Below, piece by piece: positions 1 to 5,904 of a DNA stretch of 5,904 nt. A model generated the notes under the pieces. That model was not told where the DNA came from. It saw only the letters and a list, made by a program, of their open reading frames with translations, and ran no database searches. This DNA is from Ignavibacteria bacterium (GTDB taxonomy: Bacteria; Bacteroidota; Ignavibacteria; Ignavibacteriales; Melioribacteraceae). The stretch is taken from contig DAIEQP010000080.1 in the NCBI GenBank assembly GCA_027347805.1, forward strand, positions 1 to 5,904, in the 5' to 3' direction. The translations under genes and the position numbers were made by a program. Within the stretch, counting starts at the first letter, position 1. Every line of letters starts with the position of its first letter.

Positions 1-1481
1 AAATCGGGAATGAATTGAATTCTCACGATCATAAGCCGAATGGTTTTCCGGCTTCTGAATTAGTTGCATTCATGAAATTAAATTTTCGCTGGATAAAAGA
101 AATAGATCCTGAAGCAATTATAGTTATACCAGGGATGCTTGGAACATATGGAGTTCCAATGATAAATGCATATTCGTGGTTAAGATCATTTTTAAAAGCA
201 GGTGGTGGCAGCACATTCGATATAATGAATTATCATGATTACAATTCATGGTGGACGCTTCCGCTTCACTTAGATTCAATTAAAACTGTATTAAAAGAAT
301 TTGGTCTAACAAAAAAAATTTGGGTAAGTGAATGCAGCATTTCAAGCGATAACACTTCACCAATTACTCCTCCTTATTCATCTGTTGATGAACAAGTTGC
401 AGATACATGGCGAAGACCTATAGTGACTTTTGCGAATGGATTGGATTTATTTTACTGGCATGCGCTATGGAGTACAGGCGGCAGCGGAGAGTGGAGAAAT
501 TTTGGGCTTACTGATCCAACAGGAAAGAAAAAGAAATCTTATCACTCCTATAAATTATGTATTGAAAAACTTGACAACTTTACTTCCATTGAAAAAATTT
601 CCTCAGGAACAATTAACGATAATAATAATTCGGGTGGAAGTGGTTTATGGGTTTATAAATTTAGTTTTGCTGACGGCTCAAAAAAATGGGTGCTTTGGTC
701 AACTCCAAACCAGGTTTATGAAATAAATGGATTGATTAAAACCAAAGCAACAATTACATCTGTCAATCCAACAACAATTTCTGTTGATGGAGAAACTGTT
801 ACATGGAGTTTAACTCAAAAAGATGTTGTTGGAGGAAAAGTATCAGTTAACCTGACAAACATGCCAGTAATTGTAGAAGATGGCAAATTTGGAAATAATG
901 CCCCTGCAGTACCTACTGCAGTATATCCATTACATAATTCTGTCAACATTGATTTTAACGTAAATCTATCCTGGAACTGTTCGGATTCTGATAACGACCC
1001 ATTGAAATATAATTTGTTCCTTGATATTGTTAATCCTCCTTTAGTAAAGGTAGCATCAAATATTTCTTCAAATTCATACAGACCTGCATCATTAAAGAAG
1101 AATACAGCTTATTATTGGAAGATTGCAGCAAATGATGGCAAAGATTCTACTCAGAGCCAGATATATAAATTTACTACAGGTGCAACAACTGAGATAGCAG
1201 CATCAGATAATTTGCCAATAACTTTTTCCTTGCATCAGAGTTATCCAAATCCGTTTAATCCTACAACAAAAATTGATTTTGAAATTCCATCTAGCAGTTT
1301 TGTTACATTAAAAGTGTATGATGCTTTGGGAAGAGAAGTAGAAACTTTAGTTGCCGAAATAAAACCTGCCGGATATTACTCGGTAAATTTTGAAGGCAGT
1401 AAATTGAGTGGTGGCATATATTTTTATAAAATAACTGCTGGAAATTATTCTGATACTAAGAAATTTATTTTGCTAAAATAA
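1..1481 (+). CDS. Secreted clan GH-A glycoside hydrolase with FN3-like domain and T9SS type-A sorting tail (5' partial)
   Basis: The reading frame is open from base 3 to the stop at 1479-1481, so the gene enters from the left; the TTG at 15 is not its start. The first codons read I-G-N-E-L-N, the clan GH-A strand-4 motif in which the Glu (12-14) is the expected acid/base. The strand-7 nucleophile is probably the Glu in IWVSECS (codon 330-332), and the barrel closes with a Trp-rich LFYWHALW strand. In residues counted from the TTG, the barrel end runs to about 190, a beta-rich accessory region covers about 190-290, an FN3-like domain about 298-388 (ending YYWKIAANDG...YKFTT), and the T9SS/FlgD-like sorting domain about 403-488, with YPNPFNPTTKI and the ending GGIYFYKI...KKFILLK. 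The product should be exported through the outer membrane and act on an extracellular polysaccharide. The exact GH family (GH39, GH5, GH30 or other) cannot be settled from this fragment. Confidence is high for a secreted hydrolase and low for the substrate. Confidence 0.85.
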   Translation, partial: IGNELNSHDHKPNGFPASELVAFMKLNFRWIKEIDPEAIIVIPGMLGTYGVPMINAYSWLRSFLKAGGGSTFDIMNYHDYNSWWTLPLHLDSIKTVLKEFGLTKKIWVSECSISSDNTSPITPPYSSVDEQVADTWRRPIVTFANGLDLFYWHALWSTGGSGEWRNFGLTDPTGKKKKSYHSYKLCIEKLDNFTSIEKISSGTINDNNNSGGSGLWVYKFSFADGSKKWVLWSTPNQVYEINGLIKTKATITSVNPTTISVDGETVTWSLTQKDVVGGKVSVNLTNMPVIVEDGKFGNNAPAVPTAVYPLHNSVNIDFNVNLSWNCSDSDNDPLKYNLFLDIVNPPLVKVASNISSNSYRPASLKKNTAYYWKIAANDGKDSTQSQIYKFTTGATTEIAASDNLPITFSLHQSYPNPFNPTTKIDFEIPSSSFVTLKVYDALGREVETLVAEIKPAGYYSVNFEGSKLSGGIYFYKITAGNYSDTKKFILLK

Positions 1482-1550
1482 AACAGTTAAATATTTTGTT
1501 TCTTGAAATTGCTCAATTTTTAAGTTCAGTTTTCGTTGTTCGCCGATATT

Positions 1551-1582
1551 ATAAGCGCTTATCGACTTTGAAAAGCGTTTAT
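1551..1582 (+). terminator. Strong stem-loop downstream of the hydrolase, possible transcription terminator
   Basis: The arm at 1551-1560 (ATAAGCGCTT) pairs with 1573-1582 (AAGCGTTTAT) over ten continuous base pairs, including one G-U, around a 12-base loop. A T-rich stretch (1587-1595, TTTTCTCTT) follows after four bases. It lies about 70 bases after the hydrolase stop, so it could end that transcript. The T tract is offset and interrupted, so an RNA-stability or protein-binding element is an alternative. The left arm is also part of a perfect 12-bp palindrome, ATAAGCGCTTAT (1551-1562). Confidence 0.4.
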
Positions 1583-1729
1583 TGAATTTTCTCTTCATTT
1601 AAATAAGTATAGTCACATATTTAGATTCAATGTTTGAAAAGTGATTATCAGTAATAAATGTATTCTTATTCATTTCGGGTTAAAGATTTTTTATGATTAG
1701 TAAATCATTAAAGAATAATCGACTTTGAA
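1561..1729 (+). repeat. Direct repeat of the 12-mer ATCGACTTTGAA (two copies)
   Basis: The identical 12-mer occurs at 1561-1572 and 1718-1729. The first copy is exactly the loop of the 10-bp stem-loop at 1551-1582. The second lies largely in the loop of a weaker possible hairpin formed by 1703-1709 (AATCATT) and 1729-1735 (AGTGATT). A related shorter stretch, TTTGAAAAGTGATTA, begins at 1633. The function is unknown. Confidence 0.5.
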
Positions 1730-1908
1730 GTGATTAGTTCAATGGCTTCCTTTTTTATGAAGATGTGAGCTAAATCAATATTTCACAATTCTCTAAACTT
1801 ATACTAAAACTAAATTATATTTTACTTTGACGATAGAAGAATTGTAAGACTGAAATGTGTTTCTTCTTAAAATAAAAATATGCTTCATTTTATAATTCGT
1901 AATCTAGC

Positions 1909-1912
1909 GAGG
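1909..1912 (+). promoter_or_regulatory. Shine-Dalgarno GAGG selecting the ATG at 1919
   Basis: GAGG lies six bases before the ATG at 1919. The upstream in-frame ATG at 1880 is preceded only by A/T-rich sequence without a Shine-Dalgarno match. This favours 1919 as the kinase start. Confidence 0.5.
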
Positions 1913-1918
1913 CCAGAA

Positions 1919-3037
1919 ATGATTGAAAATAAAAAAAATATTTTCAGAAGTGTTTTTTTACAATCGCCTATTGCTATAGAATTATACGATGAGTGGGGAA
2001 AACTTATTGAGATAAATCCTGCAGGTCTGGCAATGTTTGGGATTTCAAGTCCTAAAGCCGTTGAAGGTTTTAATCTTTTTAATGATCCCAATCTTACAGA
2101 TGAAATGAAGGAAAAAGTTAAGAGAGGTGAATCTATTGATTATGAGATTGAATTCGATTTTGATTTAGTGAAAAAATATGAATTATATCATACAACCAAA
2201 GAAGGAAAGATGCATCTGAATTGTCTAATTGCCCCATGGTTATCGAATCATGCCGATACAATTGGATATACTGTTCATATTCGAGATGTAACAAGGAGAA
2301 AAAACGCAGAATTGGAACTGAAGAGAATAGCAAAAGATCTACAACAACTGAATTATGAAAAAGATAAATTCCAATCAATTATTGCTCATGATTTAAGAAG
2401 TCCATTTACAGGATTGCTTGGTTATACAAAGTTACTAAAAGAAGAATTTAATGAGATCACTAATGAAGATAAATATATTCATATAGAAAAAATCGAAAAA
2501 CTATGTGCTGATACTCTGGGATTACTTGAAAATTTACTTGAATGGAGTAAGCTTCAATCAGAGAAGACCATCTTTGAGCCGGTCTCTTTCAATCTTCTAG
2601 TTGAACTTCATCAAATTATTGAAGTTGCAAGAGACCTTGCTGAATTAAAAAGCATAAAGCTAAAAAATAATTTAGCTGATTCAATAGAGATAATTGCCGA
2701 CAAAAATATGTTAAAAACAGTTGTCAGAAATCTTTTAGCAAATGCGATAAAATTTACACATTCAGGTGGAGAAATTATTCTAACTGCAGAGAAATCAGAA
2801 GTGCATACACACCTTTCTGTAAAAGATACAGGTGTTGGAATTTCAAATCATGATTTAAACAAACTCTTCAAAATGAATTCTGAATTCAAATCGTTAGGAA
2901 CAAATAATGAGAAGGGTAGCGGAATTGGTTTGCTGTTATGTAAAGACATTATTCAAAAACATAATGGCGAAATATTTGTTGAAAGTGAATTAGGAGTCGG
3001 TACTAAAGTTTCATTTAAAATTCCAAATCAAGCTTAA
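1919..3037 (+). CDS. Soluble PAS-domain sensor histidine kinase (orphan)
   Basis: The product is a 372-residue two-component sensor kinase expected to autophosphorylate on His and pass the phosphate to a response-regulator Asp. An N-terminal PAS domain (about residues 8-127) opens with FRSVFLQSPIAIELYD and ends with the usual GYTVHIRDVTRRK. A short helical linker leads to the HisKA H-box SIIAHDLRSPF with phospho-acceptor H157 (codon 2387-2389). The HATPase domain shows the N-box RNLLANAIKFT (N271, N275), the G1 box DTGVGI (D303, G305, G307) and the G2 box GSGIG (333-337). All catalytic motifs look intact. No membrane segment or signal peptide is visible, so it should be cytoplasmic and sense an internal cue through PAS, whose ligand I cannot tell. 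No response regulator or receiver domain is in the window. I chose ATG 1919 because of its Shine-Dalgarno; the ATG at 1880 would add 13 residues. Confidence 0.9.
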   Translation: MIENKKNIFRSVFLQSPIAIELYDEWGKLIEINPAGLAMFGISSPKAVEGFNLFNDPNLTDEMKEKVKRGESIDYEIEFDFDLVKKYELYHTTKEGKMHLNCLIAPWLSNHADTIGYTVHIRDVTRRKNAELELKRIAKDLQQLNYEKDKFQSIIAHDLRSPFTGLLGYTKLLKEEFNEITNEDKYIHIEKIEKLCADTLGLLENLLEWSKLQSEKTIFEPVSFNLLVELHQIIEVARDLAELKSIKLKNNLADSIEIIADKNMLKTVVRNLLANAIKFTHSGGEIILTAEKSEVHTHLSVKDTGVGISNHDLNKLFKMNSEFKSLGTNNEKGSGIGLLLCKDIIQKHNGEIFVESELGVGTKVSFKIPNQA

Positions 3038-3191
3038 AATTTGTAACACTGTCTCAGTAAGCGGATATGTTTTGAATTAAATATTATTCGAAAAATGATT
3101 TCTATCCTATTTGTGAATAAATAATATTATTGGGGATTTATTCTTTGTCGTATGGTACTCTATAATTAAATATATGATTCTGAAAATAAAG

Positions 3192-3218
3192 CACAAAAAT
3201 CTTAAGAATTATTTTGTG
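3192..3218. other. Inverted repeat upstream of the tRNA
   Basis: CACAAAA (3192-3198) and TTTTGTG (3212-3218) form a 7-bp inverted repeat around 13 bases that contain the 8-bp palindrome TCTTAAGA. It lies in the 229-base gap between the kinase and the tRNA. No T run follows on the plus strand, so a terminator for the kinase is not well supported. It may be an operator or chance in AT-rich DNA. Confidence 0.25.
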
Positions 3219-3245
3219 TATGAGGAATAAGAATATTTTTTAAAA

Positions 3246-3251
3246 TATATT
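3246..3251 (+). promoter_or_regulatory. Possible -10 element of the tRNA-Arg gene
   Basis: TATATT ends 15 bases before the mature tRNA 5' end, which would place the transcription start some 7-9 bases upstream of the tRNA. No convincing -35 hexamer is seen at the expected distance. The surrounding DNA is very AT-rich, so this is only a candidate. Confidence 0.2.
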
Positions 3252-3266
3252 TACTTACAATTATTT

Positions 3267-3340
3267 GCACCCGTAGCTCAATCGGATAGAGCATTTGACT
3301 TCGGATCAAAGGGTTGAGGGTTCGAATCCTTCCGGGTGTA
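3267..3340 (+). tRNA. tRNA-Arg (anticodon TCG)
   Basis: This 74-base stretch folds as a complete cloverleaf. The acceptor GCACCCG pairs with CGGGTGT (3333-3339, one G-U at the end), with discriminator A3340. The D arm is GCTC/GAGC around an AATCGGATA loop. The anticodon stem TTTGA/TCAAA encloses the loop CTTCGGA with anticodon TCG at 3301-3303. There is a five-base variable loop, and the T arm GAGGG/CCTTC has the loop TTCGAAT. It should read CGA and, by wobble, other CGN arginine codons. CCA is not encoded (CTA follows), so it must be added by tRNA nucleotidyltransferase. The gene stands alone; no other tRNA lies within the window. Confidence 0.96.
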
Positions 3341-3554
3341 CTAAAATGTTAGTTTGAATATGAGAAGGTATGAAAAGTTGTTTCGATAAAAACTGAGTGT
3401 ATGAAATAAATGAGGACTGCATGATTAATTTCATTTAGAAAAATCTAAGAAAATTCCAGCCGGCAAATATTATTTTCAGTAAAAAGATTTCTCAGATAGA
3501 AAATATTAGTTATTTCAGGTCAAGTTCATTTTAGAATAAACAACAGGATTAAAG
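3341..3554. other. Intergenic region between tRNA-Arg and the GH8 operon
   Basis: This gap of 214 bases should hold the operon promoter, but I see no convincing -35/-10 pair. Minor structures are TTAGA/TCTAA (3435-3439 with 3444-3448, AAAA loop), a lone GC block GCCGGC (3459-3464), and a GTATGAAA direct repeat at 3368-3375 and 3399-3406. No gene is supported. Confidence 0.4.
3545..3548 (+). promoter_or_regulatory. Shine-Dalgarno AGGA for the GH8 gene
   Basis: AGGA lies six bases before the ATG at 3555, and a typical signal peptide begins at that ATG. Together they fix the start. Confidence 0.5.
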
Positions 3555-4853
3555 ATGAAAAAGTATATGTTCGTTTCTACTTTATGTGTATTGTGCTTTT
3601 TATCATTTGGATTAATTCCAGACAACTGCGGAAAAGATGTTACCGATAAAAGAGGTAAAATGGTTCCCTGGAAAAAAGGTGCACATGAGACTGGAAAATA
3701 CCGGAATGTTTTTCTTGAAGCCGGTTATAAAAAGAAAGATATTATTAACAAACTGAATCAGGCTTATTATGATGTTTTTGAAGGTCCTAACAAAGTTTAT
3801 TTCGAAGTGGGCGATTCTTTGGGTTATGTTTCTGATTTAAAAAATCACGATGCACGTACTGAAGGTATGTCTTACGGGATGATGGTTGCTGTTCAGTTAA
3901 ATAAGAAGGATGTGTTTGACAGGTTATGGCGCTGGTCTAAAAAAAATATGCAGCATCAGGGAGGAGCCAGAGATGCCTATTTTGCATGGAGTGTTAAACC
4001 AGAAAGTGGAAAGCATAATGCGGAAGGTTCTGCTTCTGATGGAGAATTGTATTTCATTACCTCATTGCTCTTTGCTTCAAATCGATGGGGAAATGAAACA
4101 GGTATTAATTACTATGGCGAGGCAAGAAGAATACTAGATGCAATGTGGAGTAAAAATGGGGTTGAAGGTCATATGAATGTTATAAATGTTGAAGAGAAAA
4201 AAATAACTTTTACACCTGATAAATTTGGTTATGGATGGACAGACCCATCTTACCATCTGCCTGCCTTCTATGAAATTTGGGCTGAATATGCGAAAGATGG
4301 ACATGAACAATTTTACAAAGACTGCGCTGATACTGCTCGTGCATATCTTCATCGGGCTTGTTCTTTCTCTACAGGTCTGAATGCCGATGCAACTGAATTC
4401 AGCGGTGCGCCAAGAAATTTTGGTAAAAGACCAAGTGCATTTCGTTTTGACTCATGGAGAGTTCCAATGAATATCGCAATGGATTATTCGTGGTATGCTA
4501 AAGATAAAGAATGGCAGCAAGATTATTCAAAAAGAATTCAGAATTTTCTCTTTTGCAGGGGAATTGACAAATTTGAAGATCAGTTTAATGTAGATGGCAC
4601 ATTACCTGAATTTATTTTACAAGCAGGTGGATATAAAACTTTACGACATTCTCTTGGCTTTGTTTCAACTTCTGCTGCAGCATCATTAATGGGTACACAA
4701 GCAAAAAGTTGGAAATTTGTTGATGCGCTTTGGAATGCTAAACTTGAACCTTATTCAGATGGTTATTTTGATCCTTATTACGATGGTTTATTATATTTAT
4801 TCAGTTTGATGCATTTAAGTGGTAATTATAGGATTATTACACCAGCAAAATAA
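3555..4853 (+). CDS. GH8 family, reducing-end xylose-releasing exo-oligoxylanase (Rex-like), exported
   Basis: The 432-residue product matches the GH8 Rex subgroup (EC 3.2.1.156), which removes xylose from the reducing end of xylo-oligosaccharides with inversion. Recognisable blocks are NHDARTEGMSYGMMVAVQ, where E103 is the expected acid; AEGSASDGELYF with D162; the tract around DPSYHLPAFYE (230-240); and FRFDSWRVPMNIAMD, where D299 is the expected base. The C-terminal Y-x-D-G-L-L-Y-L-F...LSGNYRI block resembles Bacillus halodurans Rex as I recall it. Residues 1-19 form a signal peptide (KK, then a hydrophobic stretch with C11 and C14), with possible cleavage after S17-F-G19. C25 lacks a lipobox. 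There is no T9SS tail, so the periplasm is the likely site. The gene opens a probable operon: the lipoprotein starts 31 bases after its stop. An endo-acting GH8 xylanase is less likely but not excluded. Confidence 0.88.
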   Translation: MKKYMFVSTLCVLCFLSFGLIPDNCGKDVTDKRGKMVPWKKGAHETGKYRNVFLEAGYKKKDIINKLNQAYYDVFEGPNKVYFEVGDSLGYVSDLKNHDARTEGMSYGMMVAVQLNKKDVFDRLWRWSKKNMQHQGGARDAYFAWSVKPESGKHNAEGSASDGELYFITSLLFASNRWGNETGINYYGEARRILDAMWSKNGVEGHMNVINVEEKKITFTPDKFGYGWTDPSYHLPAFYEIWAEYAKDGHEQFYKDCADTARAYLHRACSFSTGLNADATEFSGAPRNFGKRPSAFRFDSWRVPMNIAMDYSWYAKDKEWQQDYSKRIQNFLFCRGIDKFEDQFNVDGTLPEFILQAGGYKTLRHSLGFVSTSAAASLMGTQAKSWKFVDALWNAKLEPYSDGYFDPYYDGLLYLFSLMHLSGNYRIITPAK

Positions 4854-4884
4854 TTTGTTTAAAACTAGATCTGATTTGATAGAA

Positions 4885-5586
4885 ATGAAAAGAATTGTAT
4901 TTCTGTTTTTTTTATTAATTCTTATTACCGCCTGTTCCCAGACGGCTTGGACTAATAATTCATTTAATGAAGTTAAGAATGAAATTGATTCGGTTACAAT
5001 CGTTTTTCCACAGATTAAGTATTTCGAAATATTTGGTGAAAAGAAATATTTGCAGCGTGGGAAAAGTATTTATGTCGCAAATAACATAGCTTCAATTTTA
5101 AAAGAGCTTATCGAAAGCAGGAAATTTATTACCTGCAAAAATATAATGTATACCGATTCTTTAATCATTGAAAAATGGCTGGCTAAAAATTTTCATCCTT
5201 CACTTAAAGATACACTGAAGAATTACGATACGTTGATAGTAAACGATGAAAACAAACATATTCTTAGATTCAGTAATGAAATGAAGGATTTAACTGATGG
5301 TATAAAATCTAAGTATATCTTTTATATAAAAGGCATTGCATTTGGAACTGCAGAAAACACTAAACACGGTGATATGATTCAGATGCAGACATTTAAATTA
5401 TTTTATGGAAATAATTATGCCTATAACTTCCAATGGAATGGTCTTAAGCTTGAAATCTTTCTTCTGGATTTAAAAACTGGTGAGATACTCTGGCATAATA
5501 GCAATAAAGATGATGATTCGAAATATGAATCTGTAAACAGAAATGATTCAAAACGGTTGCTGGCAAAAATTCTTGAAATTGAATAA
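4885..5586 (+). CDS. Uncharacterised outer-membrane lipoprotein
   Basis: I do not recognise a named family. The product has 233 residues. It starts with KR, a hydrophobic stretch and the lipobox LITAC, so C17 should be the lipidated residue. Ser-Gln at +2/+3 is not an inner-membrane retention signal, so the outer membrane is likely. The frame extends upstream to an ATG at 4819, but that start would overlap the GH8 gene and bury the signal peptide, so I chose 4885; no clear Shine-Dalgarno precedes it. After the lipobox the chain looks mixed alpha/beta, with strands such as DSVTIVFPQI and YIFYIKGIAFG. A late block LDLKTGEILWHNS (194-206) recalls periplasmic lipoproteins with CsgG/GNA1162/TolB-N-like folds; that is inference only. 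It lies between the GH8 gene (31-base gap) and the dehydrogenase (33-base gap), so co-transcription is likely. A role in the oligosaccharide pathway is possible but unproven. Confidence 0.8.
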   Translation: MKRIVFLFFLLILITACSQTAWTNNSFNEVKNEIDSVTIVFPQIKYFEIFGEKKYLQRGKSIYVANNIASILKELIESRKFITCKNIMYTDSLIIEKWLAKNFHPSLKDTLKNYDTLIVNDENKHILRFSNEMKDLTDGIKSKYIFYIKGIAFGTAENTKHGDMIQMQTFKLFYGNNYAYNFQWNGLKLEIFLLDLKTGEILWHNSNKDDDSKYESVNRNDSKRLLAKILEIE

Positions 5587-5608
5587 CCCGAAGTATTTGA
5601 AAAACAAA

Positions 5609-5613
5609 AAGGA
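5609..5613 (+). promoter_or_regulatory. Shine-Dalgarno AAGGA for the dehydrogenase gene
   Basis: AAGGA lies six bases before the ATG at 5620. It is the best ribosome-binding match in the window and supports that start. Confidence 0.55.
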
Positions 5614-5619
5614 ATACAA

Positions 5620-5904
5620 ATGAAAGCTGCACTTCTTTCAGGGATAAAAAGCTTTGTAATAAATGAAATACCAACTCCGGAAATTGTTGGAGAATATGAT
5701 GTCCGTATAAAAATTAAAACAGTTGGAGTGTGTGGATCAGATGTTCATTATTATACTACAGGAAGAATTGGTAATCAGGTTGTTGAATTCCCATTTATTA
5801 TCGGTCACGAAGCTGCGGGCATAATTGAAAGCATTGGCAATAAAGTAACACTTGTTAATGTAGGTCAGCGTATTGCTATTGATCCTACTGTAGGTTGCGG
5901 TAAA
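5620..5904 (+). CDS. Zinc-dependent polyol (sorbitol/xylitol-type) dehydrogenase, 3' partial
   Basis: Only the first 95 codons are present; the frame is open to the window edge. The sequence is the N-terminal catalytic domain of a medium-chain zinc alcohol dehydrogenase. It shows GVCGSDVHYYTTGRIG with catalytic-zinc ligand C38 (codon 5731-5733), then GHEAAGIIESIG with H63 and E64, then IDPTVGCGK with C93, the first expected structural-zinc cysteine. CGSDVHYY followed by GRIG is characteristic of the sorbitol/L-iditol/xylitol dehydrogenase branch, which uses NAD(P) to interconvert polyols and ketoses. The GroES-like fold starts at residue 1 without a signal peptide, so the enzyme is cytoplasmic. 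It follows the lipoprotein by 33 bases and is probably in the same operon. Next to a Rex-like enzyme, a xylitol/xylulose or arabinitol role is attractive, but the missing C-terminal half and the broad substrate range of the family prevent a firm call. Confidence 0.88.
   Translation, partial: MKAALLSGIKSFVINEIPTPEIVGEYDVRIKIKTVGVCGSDVHYYTTGRIGNQVVEFPFIIGHEAAGIIESIGNKVTLVNVGQRIAIDPTVGCGK

Larger units (their letters stand above)
1482..1918. other. 437-base intergenic region without a supported gene
   Basis: No reading frame here has a credible start, length or composition. The region is AT-rich. It holds the stem-loop at 1551-1582, a second copy of that loop's 12-mer at 1718-1729, and a weak AT hairpin just after the hydrolase stop (AAATT 1506-1510 with AATTT 1515-1519). 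It also has TTTGAA(AA)G-type imperfect repeats beginning at 1567, 1633 and 1724. The promoter of the downstream histidine kinase should lie here, probably between 1740 and 1900, but I see no convincing -35/-10 pair or exact Bacteroidota TAnnTTTG element. Confidence 0.6.

Noticed and set aside
15..17. TTG as the start of the first gene
   Set aside because: The frame is already open from base 3 and the codon just before it is the expected catalytic Glu, so this is internal sequence.
430..726. Small alternative-frame reading frames within the real genes, including 430-726, 3910-4137 and minus-strand frames at 1885-2091, 2133-2378, 4134-4352 and 5444-5674
   Set aside because: All lie inside convincing genes in another frame, have no recognisable domains and lack good start signals.
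1880..1918. ATG 1880 as the start of the histidine kinase
   Set aside because: It lacks a Shine-Dalgarno, and the extra 13 residues precede the PAS region without matching it. ATG 1919 has GAGG at the right spacing. The call is moderate, not certain.
3080..3128. AATATTATT (3080-3088) with AATAATATT (3120-3128) as a structured element
   Set aside because: It is only nine A/T pairs across a 31-base gap in very AT-rich DNA, so expected by chance.
3321..3340. The 3' end of tRNA-Arg as an integration (att) site
   Set aside because: I found no second copy of the tRNA 3' end in the window and no integrase or other mobile-element gene nearby.
3453..3482. Remnant of a T9SS tail (a frame reading KIPAGKYYFQ then stop) before the GH8 gene
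   Set aside because: It is ten residues long without the preceding YPNPFNP block, so too short to separate from chance.
4819..4884. Start of the lipoprotein gene at 4819, overlapping the GH8 gene
   Set aside because: It would put 22 residues before an otherwise perfect lipoprotein signal peptide beginning at 4885.
1..5904. CRISPR array, insertion sequence or defence island
   Set aside because: No regularly spaced repeats, transposase, terminal inverted repeats or defence-type domains are visible on either strand.

Overview
The window is AT-rich and every gene I can support lies on the plus strand. The first gene ends in a type IX secretion (T9SS) type-A sorting domain with the phrase YPNPFNPTTKI. 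That wording is typical of Ignavibacteriota (Ignavibacterium/Melioribacter-like) and related Bacteroidota/FCB lineages. AT-rich coding, a tRNA without an encoded CCA and sparse Shine-Dalgarno sequences fit that group. The assignment is an inference from style, not a database match.

Layout: (1) 1-1481, the 3' part of a secreted clan GH-A glycoside hydrolase with an FN3-like domain and a T9SS tail; its 5' end lies outside the window. (2) 1482-1918, a 437-base gap with no gene. It holds a strong 10-bp stem-loop whose 12-base loop sequence recurs 157 bases further on, plus other imperfect repeats. (3) 1919-3037, an orphan soluble PAS-histidine kinase. (4) 3267-3340, tRNA-Arg(TCG). (5) 3555-5904, a probable operon: a GH8 enzyme resembling reducing-end xylose-releasing exo-oligoxylanase (Rex), an uncharacterised outer-membrane lipoprotein, and the start of a zinc-dependent polyol (sorbitol/xylitol-type) dehydrogenase that runs off the right edge.

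The window reads as part of a hemicellulose (probably xylan) utilisation region. The T9SS-tagged hydrolase would act outside the cell or on its surface. The Rex-like enzyme has a signal peptide but no T9SS tail, so it would trim xylo-oligosaccharides in the periplasm. The dehydrogenase would act on a sugar or polyol in the cytoplasm. No transporter, SusCD pair or response regulator is visible here. I see no mobile element, CRISPR array or obviously novel defence system. The least explained items are the lipoprotein inside the operon and the structured repeats between 1551 and 1738.
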